A stretch of DNA of 64,000 bases from Gaertneriomyces semiglobifer (GCA_025558075.1 JAHLKF010000016.1:1-64000), one strand, 5' to 3'. Positions 11,864 through 22,697 are shown, counted from the first letter of the stretch. The notes: generated by a model from the letters alone, not told the origin. A program made the numbers and translations.

Positions 11864-12316
11864 AATGACCATGACTACAATGAACGCAGAGATGACTGCC
11901 TTTGTGCGGACGGTGGAGGAAGTCCAACCCCGCCCTGTTCATCGTATAACGCGGAGACCAACTTATTAGAGGTGGGCGGAGAAGAAAAGAAGAAACGGTG
12001 GGCGGAGGAGCTAGCCGAGGGGTCACCACACACCCATCATCAACGAGCAAGAAGCTAACCAGATGCGCGGGCAGTTGAACAATGTCGACAGCGAGTTCCG
12101 CAAGGAGCTCCCAGAAACGCTAGGGATCGGCAACAGAAAGGCGTAGACAAGAAGATCTTCACAAGCCCAAGGATAGGGTCGAGGCAAAGGCAAAGGTTCG
12201 AAATACTGACGTGGTTCTATCGGATGGCGAATGCGTTTACCGGCACCGTCTTACTGAGCTATCGGGCTGCCACCAAGACGGACATTCTACCTCCTTACTC
12301 GAGTCGATGGACCTAG
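11864..12316 (+). pseudogene. Broken copy of the tandem-exon coiled-coil gene
   Basis: Homologous, in inverted orientation, to the minus-strand gene at 14961-15554. The leader just before the ATG (GCTCGCTC..., ACATCAACATCAACAATG) is shared, as are the exon block TGGGCGGAGGAGCTAGCCGAG, the intron with GAAGCTAACCAG, and the last exon (AAGGATAGGGTCGAGGCAAA, GACATTCTACCTCCTTACTC). It is damaged. The exon-2/3 block is one base out of frame around 11982-11998, the last exon meets a TAG near 12146 after an internal deletion, and the intron-1 branch-point region is altered. Similarity continues beyond the gene to TTTGGGTAAGTTGGTGG near 12330. Confidence 0.7.
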
Positions 12317-12550
12317 TGGGTCGACCAATTTGGGTAAGTTGGTGGTGTTGGGCGTGACAACGGGTTTGCTAGCTGGCAGATTCTTAGAAAACCGTACGAC
12401 CAGTGGTATTGCTACTGTAACAGGCCTTTTTAATGACTTTCACAGTGGTCGCCTTTCACCTATTTCTTATTCATGTCACAACTACACACTGTCTGCAGAG
12501 CAGATGGGCATAGATCCGGCAGTATTGCCAGCACGGTATGAGAATGGATA

Positions 12551-13339
12551 ATAGCTCCTCCATGACCACTACAACTATGAGAGTACCAGAACAAAGATGG
12601 GCGCACACCTGTGCACTAACGATGTCAATAGCCGTACTTGCGTTAATTTTCTACATTGCTTGATAAATTAAAGCCTTCATTTGTAGCATCTGAGCGACAC
12701 TAGGTGTACGCCACGGCGGAGTTTGGCATGTTAAAGCTGGCTTTGATCTTGGACTTTTGACTTACGAGCCATAGCCAAGCCATTTGCAGCACTTTCTGGC
12801 GAACTTCATCCTGTTGTTATTAGTTCGGCTTGCTGGGTGTGGTATACAGGCTCACTAAACAACAGGTTGTTTTACGCAATGGAACCGGTCTCAAAAGGTC
12901 ATCCCTGTTTGATGTACTCCGGTAGGTCGACCGTCCTGGTATTTTTTGCTCCAAGGGCCCGACGGCAGACTTGGATTTCAACCATGAGATTAGTCCAGTG
13001 CATTGACTTTTCACGGTGATCCAGGTCCCTCATTGAACGAAAACTCGCAAAACGGATCTCAGAATGCATCTAACACTATACTCACCAATTTGCTTCAGTA
13101 CCGCTTCCCCGAGATGATTATCTGGAGATTTTTCAGAACGGTCGTGTGGACAAGGCCATGAATCAGGCTACCAGCAACTGGTCGTGACGAGGCCGTTCAG
13201 GTTTCGTCAGTTGCTCCTGGGTCCAGGGACATGTCCGGCTGAGTGAGGAAAGTTAAAATGAAACCGCGACCTGCTCATGTCAACTTGAGAATTTTAAAGA
13301 CCACCGCTCGCTGCAACTACAAGGCAACCAGTTGGGGCA
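12551..13339. other. Gene-poor accessory DNA
   Basis: I see no supported gene here. Short frames on both strands have no splice continuity or recognisable motif. Confidence 0.45.
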
Positions 13340-13690
13340 TATTAGTAAGTCTATGTGATGGAAAACAGAGAAAAAAGCTTGTGAAAATGATAGATATAGA
13401 GATCATAAAGATATGACGACCTTAGCGTACGCGCATGTTCCTGCTCTTGATAATACCTCCGAGCCTGCGTTGTTATTATCTAGTAACAAGAATTCTCATA
13501 TACATATACAGCCCGCCAGACAGAGGAGGCAGATAGTTCCCGTGCGCCCGCTAACTAGTCATATCAGCACCCACTTCTGCAACGTGCCTGAAATCTTGAG
13601 CGGTCCTGATAGTGATGAGAAAATTCGGCGCGGCCGGAGCAGTGCAAGTTAAAAAAGACCGCGGTGCTGCGGAGGAAGCAATCGAATTCC
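13340..13690. repeat. Dispersed repeat, copy B
   Basis: Second copy of the repeat at 8380-8740, same strand, about 4.9 kb away. The best-preserved block is 13531-13571; similarity at both ends with a diverged middle fits two decayed insertions of one family. Confidence 0.75.
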
Positions 13691-14026
13691 CAACGCGAAC
13701 AGCTGAACTTGGTCAACGGACGAGCTCATAACCGAGCTTTGGCAGACCAACAGCGAGACATTGTTATATCTTGCATTTGTATACAAGTGGTAAACGCGTG
13801 AGGGCACGAGAGAGCTCCAAAGCCAAACCGGGCAGAGAGTACCCTTGAACACTTGCCCATCTGTGTATGACAACCATTCTCTCTCCAGTTGGATGCACAC
13901 AAGAAAAATGGACACTCCGTCCAACAACGCGCAAAAACGGCACGAAAAAATCGCATGCAACTGTTAATGCCAGCCATTGGCTTTTTCGTCGTCTTCGCTA
14001 GGTCTACGGGGTTTTCCAAAGCATGT

Positions 14027-14303
14027 TCATAGTATGGTAACGTCGTTGGACCCCAAGTTCTCACCAACTCCCATTTCAGTTTCATAGTCGAAATATAGGT
14101 ACTCGACGGTTTTGCCACGTTTCCTGAGATTCTTGTGCCGCGCTTGCTTTTCCATCTGGTCTGCCGGACTCATATTCTCCCCGTGGATCAGCTTCGTGCT
14201 GCGCATCCAAAGTGCGTTCATTCGGGAGATCATCGGTCGGAAATGGTTCAAGGAACCGGTGTGCCCTGCAAAGGGCAGCCGACAAGGTAATGGCAATCTT
14301 CAC
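14027..14303 (-). other. Coding-like minus-strand fragment downstream of the coiled-coil gene
   Basis: Two overlapping minus-strand frames are open here. One reads as an acidic, polar segment (FLEPFPTDDLPNERTLDAQH...), the other has VEYLYFDYETEMGVGENLG. It lies in the same accessory block as the coiled-coil family and could be a further exon or a decayed relic. No family recognised. Confidence 0.25.
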
Positions 14304-14591
14304 GGTCTAGCTGATGACCACCTCCAATCAGGGAGGTCCCCGCTTGCAACGGGCCCTCCCGGCTGGTGAGGGGCTCCCCTAGCAACTGCGATGTGGCAGC
14401 GTCCATAGCAGTGTTGCTGGCTACCGAGAGATCACCGATGCATGTAACTCGGGTAAGGACTTGTATGGACACCAGGCCCAAGCTGCAAAACGGCCGCAAT
14501 GCTTGCTTGCTTGCAAGTCATTGGTTGTTCTTGCCAGTATGGGCTTAAGCACTGCTTCTTGGGTGCTTACAAAGCACCACATCAGCCGCTT

Positions 14592-14855
14592 CCGTGATGT
14601 CCTCCATGGGCACGGCTCGTCGCTGGCCCCATTTTTCTGTCAGCCTAGCGACCGCCTCAAGCGCTTGGGCTCGCTCAGAGATCGCCAATACCTGCGATCC
14701 ACACAGTCACACAGGAACCCGTCGCCCGCTCCGTGATGTCCTCCATCGACCTGGCTCGACGCTGGCCCCATTTTTCCGTCAGCAGTGCCGATGTCTCGAG
14801 CGCTTGGTTTGGCGCAAGGATCGCCAACACCAGCAACGCTGTGCGTTGTTGCGCG
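14592..14855 (-). repeat. Tandem 139-base module, two copies
   Basis: Copies begin at 14592 and 14731 (CCGTGATGTCCTCCAT on the plus strand). Read on the minus strand, both copies stay open and encode the same pattern: LAI..., QALE, then TEKWGQRRA, then MEDITE. The preserved reading frame in both copies suggests a protein module or duplicated exon. It lies directly downstream of the coiled-coil gene at 14961-15554 and may be a further exon set of the ancestral gene. Confidence 0.65.
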
Positions 14856-14960
14856 CCCAGCCGACTACCAAGAACGCCTTTAACGCCCCGCCCCCCTCAC
14901 ACCACTCTCGTCGAGCCCAACCCCACCAACTTACCCAAATTGATGAACCCACGAAGTCAA

Positions 14961-15554
14961 TCAATTTGAGTAAGGTGGTAGAATGTCCCTCTTGATCGCG
15001 GTCCGATAGCTCGGTAATCCGGTAACGGTAAGGGCATTGGCCATCCGACGGAAACACGCCGCTATTCTTTGGACTTTTGCCTCAACCCTATCCTTGGGGT
15101 TCTCTAGGTCTTGTCGCCGCTGTTCCGTCCGGAGGTCCGCCATTCCCTTGAGCTCATTGGCGATCTTGATGAACTCGCTGCGGACGTTGTCTAATCGCGC
15201 GTGCAGCTAGGGCGTGCGTTCGTCTGGTTAGTCTCCTTGCTATTGACGAACACGACCACGGTGCGATTGGACATACCGCGGCCAGCTCCTCCGCCCACTG
15301 CCTCTCCTTCTCCGCCCACCTCTCCGCCCACTGCCTGTCCCTCTACGATACATTGTCTGGTTAGCCTCTTTGCTCTTTGCTGAACACGACCACGTGGCCA
15401 CATACCTCCGCCCGCTCCTCTTCCCACTGCCTCTCCTTTACCGCCCACATCTAATGAGCACATTGTCCAGTTAGCCTCCGTGCTATACGATGAACTGGGT
15501 ATACTGGGTGGGTGGACATAGACGTACCTCCGCTATCATTTCTAGTGTCGCCAT
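14961..15554 (-). CDS. Small coiled-coil protein with tandemly duplicated exons (novel family)
   Basis: Four exons, all phase 0: 15554-15528, 15450-15406, 15342-15277 and 15206-14961. Introns are 77, 63 and 70 bases with GTACGT/GTATGT donors, a CTAAC branch point in each, and TAG acceptors. The predicted protein has 127 residues. Exons 2 and 3 encode near-identical units (KERQWEEERAE, DRQWAERWAE, KERQWAEELAA), and introns 2 and 3 are also similar, so exon plus intron was duplicated. The last exon is helical (LDNVRSEFIKIANELKG) and ends DILPPYSN then TGA. The TGA aligns with CGA in the broken copy at 11864-12316, so the ancestral frame may have run on. No known family recognised. Confidence 0.6.
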
Positions 15555-15694
15555 TGTTGATGTTGATCTGCTGGGAAAGAACGAGCGAGCAAACTCTCTT
15601 CTATCGAGTCTAAGAGGCAGTAGTTCGCCCTAAATAGCACCTCGCTGTGAACTGGCTAGCCTGTTCGAGGTGGGAAGTTGGAAATGAGGGGAAG

Positions 15695-15705
15695 CTTTTA
15701 TAACC
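15695..15705 (-). promoter_or_regulatory. TATA-like element upstream of the coiled-coil gene
   Basis: GGTTATAAAAG on the minus strand about 140 bases before the start codon at 15554. The A/T core is a good TATA match, but the distance is long for a TATA box, so this is a candidate only. Confidence 0.35.
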
Positions 15706-16359
15706 CCCCGTCACTTGGAACGGCGGCCAAGGGTCAAGGCTTGTCTCCAGTCGTTTCCATCATTTGATAGACAGAGGGTTTGCCATGGGCATTTCATACT
15801 ATGAGCTGGGTTGTTTGCCAAGCCAACTTTCGAAGTTTAACGCGTGCCGGGAGAGATTATGTCATCCGCGTGAGGAAGGCATGGTCACGTGCTTCGTTGC
15901 TTACGGAAGGGCTAACTCCGCTAGGCGGACTCGCACGCGAACTCTTGTGTATTTCTTTTGGTTGTTTGTTTCTCGAACCAGGCCATTGTCCGCTGGGAAA
16001 CTCGATAGGCACCTGCATGTCATCATGTAATAGCTTCATATCTTGTCTCCCTCTCGCGCCAGTCCTTCTTTCATAGTACAAACGGAGACCCCTTCCACCT
16101 CATACTATTTCTGTCCATGAAGGAAGTGAAGCGTTGTGTCGCCCTAGAAATGTCACTTTGTTTAGTAACGGTCAAACTTACGGAGGGTTCAAATTCCCTT
16201 TCGGTGAATTTCATTCTAATTTATAACATAAACACGGACTTTGGAACGTTATGCGATGATTTGATGTTTTTGCTGGGTTACGGGTCGTGACAGGCGTCCT
16301 CCCCTCCACAACCACAACGAAAGGACCTTTTTTTGTGGTTATAGAAGAACACGACAGAA
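15706..16359. other. Intergenic region upstream of the F-BAR gene
   Basis: No convincing gene. The frames at 15764-16080 on both strands have no recognisable motif. Confidence 0.45.
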
Positions 16360-18710
16360 ATGAGTGGAGTGTTAACAGATCTCGACTCGTCCGAAAGTCA
16401 GGACCTAGCAGTCAGTGAACCGCCACTCAAGTTCAGAGACAATTTCTGGGTAAGTTTTTATTTTTTCCAAACTACCAGTTGTTCTCGTTGGTATGTACTC
16501 ATATGGTGTGTGTGTTGTATGCAGAGCGATGATAATAGAGGGTATACCGCTTTGGATCGGCTCCTGGCCGAGTCGACTCAATGGACCAAAGAAATGATGG
16601 ATATGGTGGGGATGCGGGCATCACTTGAGGAAGAGTACGCCAGACAGTTTGCCGTAATGTTGAAGCAACATCCCTTAAAAGGAGATGTAGGGTATGTAAT
16701 GCATCTTCTCCTTTGGTGCGAAACTAGCAAGTTATATCAAACGGACTATTTATTTATCGTTGCGTTGAATGGTTCCGTTTTATTAGGACAACACGCCGCA
16801 CAACCGCTCGCATCACACAACTCTCCGTCGTCCTCGTCTCCTCTCACTCCCAACTCGCCTCCAAAATCCGAGAAGACCTCGAACCCATGCTACGCCATTT
16901 CCTACGTCGTCAGAAACACATTCGTAAATCCATTCAAAACCAGTACCTCGCAGCCACCAAACTCCTCGAACGCGATGCCGTGCAGCATGAACGAACGTAT
17001 ACCGCCTACGCCCAGAAATCGCGCGAGCTGAGTCTTGGCAAAGAGACGAGTGTCAGCGGGACGGGAACGGTAGCGGCAGCTATTACCTCCAAACTAAACG
17101 TTTTGGAAAGCGACGTGGTTAAATTGGAACGAGATTATCGCTCGAGTATCCATAAACTGAATCAAACCCAGGATGCATGGGAGTACATGATGGTGGACAT
17201 TTGTGATCAGGTGCAGAAACTCGAGGAAGAGCGACTGGGGATAATGAAACTCGTGTGGCGGAAATTGACCGATACGCAGTTTGAACTCACGAGTTTTGCG
17301 AGTCGGGCGATGGAAGGTATGCGCAAGGCTGTTGAAGAAATGGACGCGATAGGTGATTGTAATGAGATTGTGTTGACGCGGCGAACGGGGAGTACGAGGC
17401 CGGAAAAGGTAGAGTTCATGGGTGTTGGAGCAAAGGCACATCGAAAGGTGGTCAGTGGGCGACGGTTCAGTGAAGAGTTGGGCGGATTGCTTTTACCAGT
17501 CGAGGTAGTGAAAAAGGAGAGAAGGGAAAGCGGGGGCGGGATGAGGAGGGTAGGGAGTTTAGGGACCTTGCTGAGGAATAGTTTGTGGGGGGAAGGCGGT
17601 GTATTGGGGAGGGCAGAGAGTGCAAGTGCTTTGCATCGAAATGGCACAGCCCTGTCGAACCGCGACACATCCAGTTCCCTAGCGCATGACAATCCGAACA
17701 ATGCCTCGCGAGATTCCGTTTCCCTCGCCACCGCAACGAAAAATGCCGCTGCCGGTTCCAGCGTCCCAACAGAGGAATCTAGTCCGAGACGCGAAAGTGT
17801 CCCGTTGGTCACGAGTGTTTTTGAAAACCTAGCGGAAGCGGGATGGGGCGACTTCTTCAAAGCCTTGTCGACCGACCGAGATCGCTTCGCAAAGCCGTCT
17901 GCCTTTACCTCGATGACAAATACGAAGGTTTCAGAGGAAGAGAGAGAGAGGTCCATGACGTTCCCACGAGATAACCCGCGAACAGGCCCTGACCTTGAGG
18001 AGCAGAACTTAAGATCGCAAACCCTGCAGCGTGAATATGAACCCACGGCCTCATTCTCTCCTGGAGCGTCCCTCGAGGTACCTGTCGCCCCACCACGATC
18101 GAGCTCCCGATACGAGATAGACGACCCGCCCGACTGCACCACACCACAAAAACCATCCATCGATGCCAACCGCCGCTCCCTTCCCGTAGTGTCCACGTCC
18201 ATGTCCCATCTCACCCCGGAAACTGACGACCAGAAAAAACGACCCGGGTCAGCGCCGTTAGAGGTGTTACAGGTAGCCATGGATCCCGTACAACAATCCT
18301 CTCACGATGAAACCCAAACGGTACCGCCTGCCTCTGAAGCTCCAGAAATCGAAGCCACCAGTCCCCACCCAGAGACCAACACCATTGAGAAAGACCTGCC
18401 GCAACCCACCGTTCTTCCTCCCCTCCCCGCTAAACAACTCACCTCACACCTCCTCCAACTTGACTCCATGTCCCGCTGGACCCGTCGTCTGTGCACCCTC
18501 GACCACGCCACGGGCGTCCTCGCTATTCAATCGGAAAGTGGCGAAATCAAGTGTCGGATGAATTTGAAAGGTTGTCGATTGGGTGCGGCGTTGAATGGCG
18601 GGTTTACGATTGTGAGCGATGAGGGTGCGCGGGTGGTGTTGAGGGGTGGCGATGAGGAGGTGGAACTGATGTGGTTGGATGCCATCGAGGGGTGGGCGGT
18701 CGAGACGTAG
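16360..18710 (+). CDS. F-BAR (FCH) domain protein with C-terminal PH-like domain
   Basis: Membrane-bending/cytokinesis-type adaptor. Exons 16360-16449, 16525-16691 and 16787-18710 give 726 residues. The FCH motif starts at about residue 24 (KFRDNFW, then GYTALDRLLAESTQWTKEM and SLEEEYARQFAVML). A long helical stretch follows (RRQKHIRKSIQNQYLAATKL ... KLERDYRSSIHKLNQ) to about residue 290. The middle is Ser/Pro-rich and probably disordered. The last about 110 residues form a PH-like fold (SRWTRRLCTLDHATGVLAIQ ... WLDAIEGW). No SH3 or RhoGAP domain is present. Intron 1 is 75 bases, a multiple of three, and has no stop codon, so its retention would add 25 hydrophobic residues inside FCH. Confidence 0.85.
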
Positions 18711-20029
18711 CTGTCATATAGTACTAGATTCTACAATGCATTAGAGACAGAGCGAGAGAGAGTAATGTGCGCTGATGTGTGCATGTGTTTTTGCAGAGAG
18801 GAAGTGAAAACTCTGTAGCATGGTTTAGTTGAAGGTGTCCGGGACAGTGAAAGGAATATATTGTACCCAAGTAGTTCTGTATTAATGGCGATAGTTTTGT
18901 ACGGCGGTCAGCAGAGTGTTTTTTGATCTAATTTCATAGAATCACTGGATGGATGTTCAAGTTTCTCGTCGCCTGCATTGCACTCTGCACTGCATTAACC
19001 ACTGCGCTGGGAGGGCAACCACAACCAATACACACACACACATACGCAACTGCACCATTGAAGTAGAGAATCAATTAAGTTAAAACGATTCAAGCTGGGC
19101 GCCATCCAGTTTGCGCCAGAACTACCCGGCAACAACCAAGTGTGTGCTCCGGTGAGAAAATGCTATCTTGAGGTGATCTCCTACGTTACTGTCCCTTCAA
19201 CGCCACTGTCTGTTCCGAGACGTTCGACTTTCTCAACGTTTCACCTGTCCAAACCCTTTGTCGGTTTTGCTCTCTCTAGACCGATTGCTACCGTTGGGTT
19301 GGTATCATCCACTCGTTAACCACGACCCCGCCCCAAGTTTTCCAACCCACGGCGATCTAAAAGCGTTATGCTGCGAGCAGGTATTCAACGAAGTCAGCAC
19401 AAAATCGCAGTGAACGCTCCATTTTTTGTTCATGGCTTTGCGGAATTTTGGTTTTCAATCTACACACCCTGCGTAGGTCGAGAACCTTCTAAATTTTCTC
19501 TACAGTTGATACTGCAAAATAATAAGCATGAAGTCTTCCCAGTTGTTTGGGTCGCAGAACAACTTCAAGTGGGCGCGAGAAACTGAAAAGCTAGAAAACA
19601 CCCTGCGAAGTACGCAAGGGCGCTGAAGTTTTTTATGACCAGGACTGACTCTGAAGAAGACAAGCGGCTGCCAGAAAACCGGTGGGCAGTAGTACGAAGG
19701 ACGCACATTATTGGTATCAAAATTAGGGATGAAAAGTCCTCGAAGATTTCTCATGAAGATGCTACGGAGAATTGAAGCCACCCAAAGAAAAAAGCGCAAC
19801 CCGGAGAGTTTCTATCCCACGCAAAAAAGGTAGCCGAACCATGTTCAATTAATTAAGCTTGGCGCACTTTTCCAAAGAACAAGATTGGAACCACTCAAAT
19901 GAATCGTTAGGGAATCTCAAGGCACAAGATTGCATGTATTAGAATCAACGGTATATATCTTTTGAACAAGACTGAGGTATAGGGTCCCCAACAGTCAGAT
20001 CCTGTCGAACCACATTCTCTTCAACAGGT
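18711..20029. other. Intergenic region between F-BAR gene and profilin
   Basis: About 1.3 kb with no supported gene; two opposed frames near 19.4-19.8 kb lack recognisable sequence. Confidence 0.45.
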
Positions 20030-20561
20030 TTACTATAAAAAATCGGAAATAGAGTCAGTACAGATGTATCCAGTAAGCGCGCGGTGAGGTTGCAACGATA
20101 CATACGTAGTTTACACTAATGAGGTAGTCGGCAAGACCTTCCACCACCTTTGTAGCTTCTCCAGCTTGAACAGGGGCGTCGTAAACGCCGATGAGAACGG
20201 CCTGCTTTGTCTTCACAATCACAACACCTCCTTGTCCCTGTTTGCCGTAGATTGAACGGTCATCGGCTCTGAGGGTAAAGTACTTGACACCGTTCAGGTG
20301 AATACCGGAAGCACGCAGACCGGAAGCATCCGTAAATCCTTTTACGATGGCCTGGACTTCAGTTTGTGAAGCCTAAGGTGAACGGTGAAATGGGTTTTAC
20401 ACGCGTTAGATGACGAAGATGTATGATACGCGTGCGGTTGAAACACTTACAGAGAAACCCTTGCTGGTAGCCCAGAGGGAGCCGTCAAGGCCGTGGATGG
20501 CAGCCTTTTGGATCTTGCCAGTGCCAATGAGGTTAGAGTCAACGTATGCTTGCCAAGACAT
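20030..20561 (-). CDS. PFY1: Profilin
   Basis: Actin-monomer and poly-proline binding protein. Coding exons are 20561-20451 (37 codons) and 20372-20106 (89 codons), then a final exon at 20032-20030 whose only coding content is the stop codon TAA. The 126 residues equal yeast profilin in length. It begins MSWQAYVDSNLIGTGKI. Exon 2 holds GLRASGIHLNGVKYFTLRAD and GKQGQGGVVIVKTKQAVLIG, ending ADYLISVNY. Intron 2 (20033-20105) has a GTATGT donor and TTTTTATAG acceptor directly before TAA. Without splicing, translation would run on 16 codons to a TGA. The family C-terminus (ADYLI..Y) supports the spliced model. Confidence 0.93.
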
Positions 20562-21464
20562 GTTTGTATCGAGGGTTCAGTAACGAGATCGTGGGGGGAG
20601 TGGGTAGATTGGAGTTAACTGGAATTCCCAAAATTCAAAAGATGAGACAGTTGACTGCTTCTCTTTGACACCGGAGACGGAGCAATGTGTAGTGTAGGCC
20701 GACTGACTGACTGACTGTACTGTCTGTCTGTATCCTCTCGCTGCGCTGGCTGCGTTCTCTTTGGCACACCCTCCTTTTATAACTGTCCACCAACTCAACA
20801 CGCCCCATTCAAACGCCTTCCCTCGGTGGCACAGCCATACAACGCGTAGGACAGCTCTCTTCTAGGCGCTTCGTTTTGCTATTCTTAGCACACCCGTTTG
20901 GTTTCCCCTCTCTCATCCTGTCAAAGGTGGAGTGTGTCCTCTCTCCATTCCGGCGTAGAGGATGTTCCCCCCCTTCCTCCTCCAAACGGGGAATTATGTT
21001 GACGGCGGAACGGGATGGGTGGCGCCATGGACACGAAGGTCTTGATTATTTGACAAGTGAACCCGGAAGGAAGATGGGGCCGCCATAAACAATCATTTCA
21101 TTTCTCTTTGTCAAAGTTTTGCTGAGGGCACGTTTAGTAACAAGAAGATAGCTAAGCCTTTGACGAAAAGCCTTTGAGGAACAGGATCACCATTTGGAGC
21201 AGAACTTTAAGAAGACCAGACCACTAACTGACACCAGTCATGTAGGTATATGAAGGACCCAACAGAGAATGCTGAGAATTGGCACTTAAATGGCCATTCT
21301 TTTTGCCCAACACGTACGAAACGACCGCTTGACCTGTTACTGGTACAAACTCCCGTACCGTGCTGCGACCAGCTGTTCTCACCAGAATCTCTATCCTTGT
21401 GATGGTGTTCACAAGCTATAATAATGGCGCAGCTTCCCGTCGCCTTGGTAAATGCGAGCAGCAT
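20562..21464. other. Intergenic region (profilin promoter and 3' flank of hydrolase)
   Basis: No supported gene. A CTGACTGACTGACTG / CTGTCTGTCTG short repeat lies at about 20700-20730, upstream of profilin. Confidence 0.5.
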
Positions 21465-22074
21465 CTAGTTGCCGGTATTCTTTGCCAGTGCAACCGCCTC
21501 CTCCACATAACGCCTCAACTCATCTCTCTTAACAACCTCCGTCATCCCATGGCCATCATCAATAACATGTAGTCGGGTCATCGCAGGATTCGCTGCATCA
21601 ACGAGCTGCTGTGTGTCCTCCATAGGAATCAAATCGTCTCGTTTGCCGTGAATGATGACCAAAGGTAATTCTTTGGGAAATTTGACTGTCAACGGTACGT
21701 TTTCACGCGTGAGCACACGATGAACTGCCGGACACCTGCCAGAACCACCCAACAAAACCATTGAGCATCCGTCATTGTGGAGCACAAACATGCGTAAGAG
21801 AAACATACTAAACTTACATGAACACTGTCGGTCCAGTCCATTTCCCTTGCGAGATCAGTTCGTATGCGACTGCGCATCCCAGGCTCTCCCCAACAATCAC
21901 ATTAGGCTTGAATGAGTCGATGGCGTCGTTTTCCAGCTTCACGCAGTCTTTAAAGTTATTGACCGGCATTTGAAGCGTTTTGGCGTTAAAGTACTTGGAG
22001 AGATAGGTCGCAGTTCCATCTTGCGGACCTCCACGGGTACCGTGCATGAATAAGACTCTGAGCTGGGAGGTCAT
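21465..22074 (-). CDS. Small alpha/beta hydrolase (predicted serine hydrolase)
   Basis: Exons 22074-21818 and 21735-21465, separated by an 82-base intron (GTAAGT ... GGCAG), give 175 residues. Features run in the order of the alpha/beta fold: LRVLFMHGTRGG near the N-terminus, the nucleophile elbow GESLG with its Ser at about residue 64, TVFMCPAVHRV across the splice junction, then VIIHGKRDDLIP supplying the acid Asp, and DDGHGM supplying the His. The short length fits YdeN/UPF0227-like esterases. Substrate unknown. Confidence 0.8.
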
Positions 22075-22377
22075 ATTGCTTTAGATCAGAACTGGGACGG
22101 TTTGGGAGACCATTGAAAGAGAAGGCTCCTCTCAGGTTTGTTGGATCTTGGGGGATCATGGTTGGCGTTCATCTTACACGTCATCCACCAACCGACGCGG
22201 TAGGTCCCTTCCACCGAGTTTGCACATACGCGTTGACTGTATGCCTCAACCATGTCTAGCTTGACCCCAAGAGCGATCTTCCGCACGGATCTTCATCCAC
22301 ATTGATGCGACGTAAGGGGCGAAATGCGAGAAAAAAACAGGAGCTCATAAAGGAATCGCTATAAAAAAAGCGCAAAA

Positions 22378-22460
22378 CGACGGTGGCAGGATTTGAACCT
22401 GCGCCCTCAAAGAGGATTGGCTTTCGAGGCCAACGTCGTAGACCACTTGACTACACCGTG
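22378..22460 (-). tRNA. tRNA-Ser (anticodon CGA)
   Basis: Eighty-three-base tRNA with long variable arm. The anticodon stem TTGGC/GCCAA encloses CTCGAAA, giving CGA. The D stem is GTC/GAC, and the T stem GCAGG/CCTGC has loop TTCAAAT. The acceptor reads CACGGTG against CACCGTC, so position 1 is C opposite C72, while the discriminator is G as usual for Ser. No intron. It decodes UCG. Confidence 0.9.
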
Positions 22461-22697
22461 CGTGATGTTTCATACAAAGGTTGCTTCCTACAACAGTGCG
22501 TGCAATGCAGTTACATTGTAGTTGAGTGAGGACAAGTGTGTTTATGTGTGAGGGGAAGTCGTTGAAGCATTTAAAGGATTTCATTTTGTTACCCATCGAA
22601 CAATGAGCATCTACTGTAAAATTCCATTGGACCTGCCAATTGCTATCTGGTCTCAAGATGTACTATGGTTGGTAATATACGATCAACGACTATGCGA

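Noticed and set aside
12061..12400. Transposase or integrase in the 12-15 kb accessory block
   Set aside because: No DDE, tyrosine-recombinase, reverse-transcriptase or helicase motif could be read on either strand.
14960..15560. CRISPR-like or satellite array suggested by repeated TGGGCGGAG text
   Set aside because: The repeats are explained by duplicated exons and introns with proper splice signals; there are no regular spacers, and the genome is eukaryotic.
17207..18280. 357-codon minus-strand frame
   Set aside because: Antisense of the F-BAR gene; Ser/Pro/Phe-rich shadow without independent splice or homology support.
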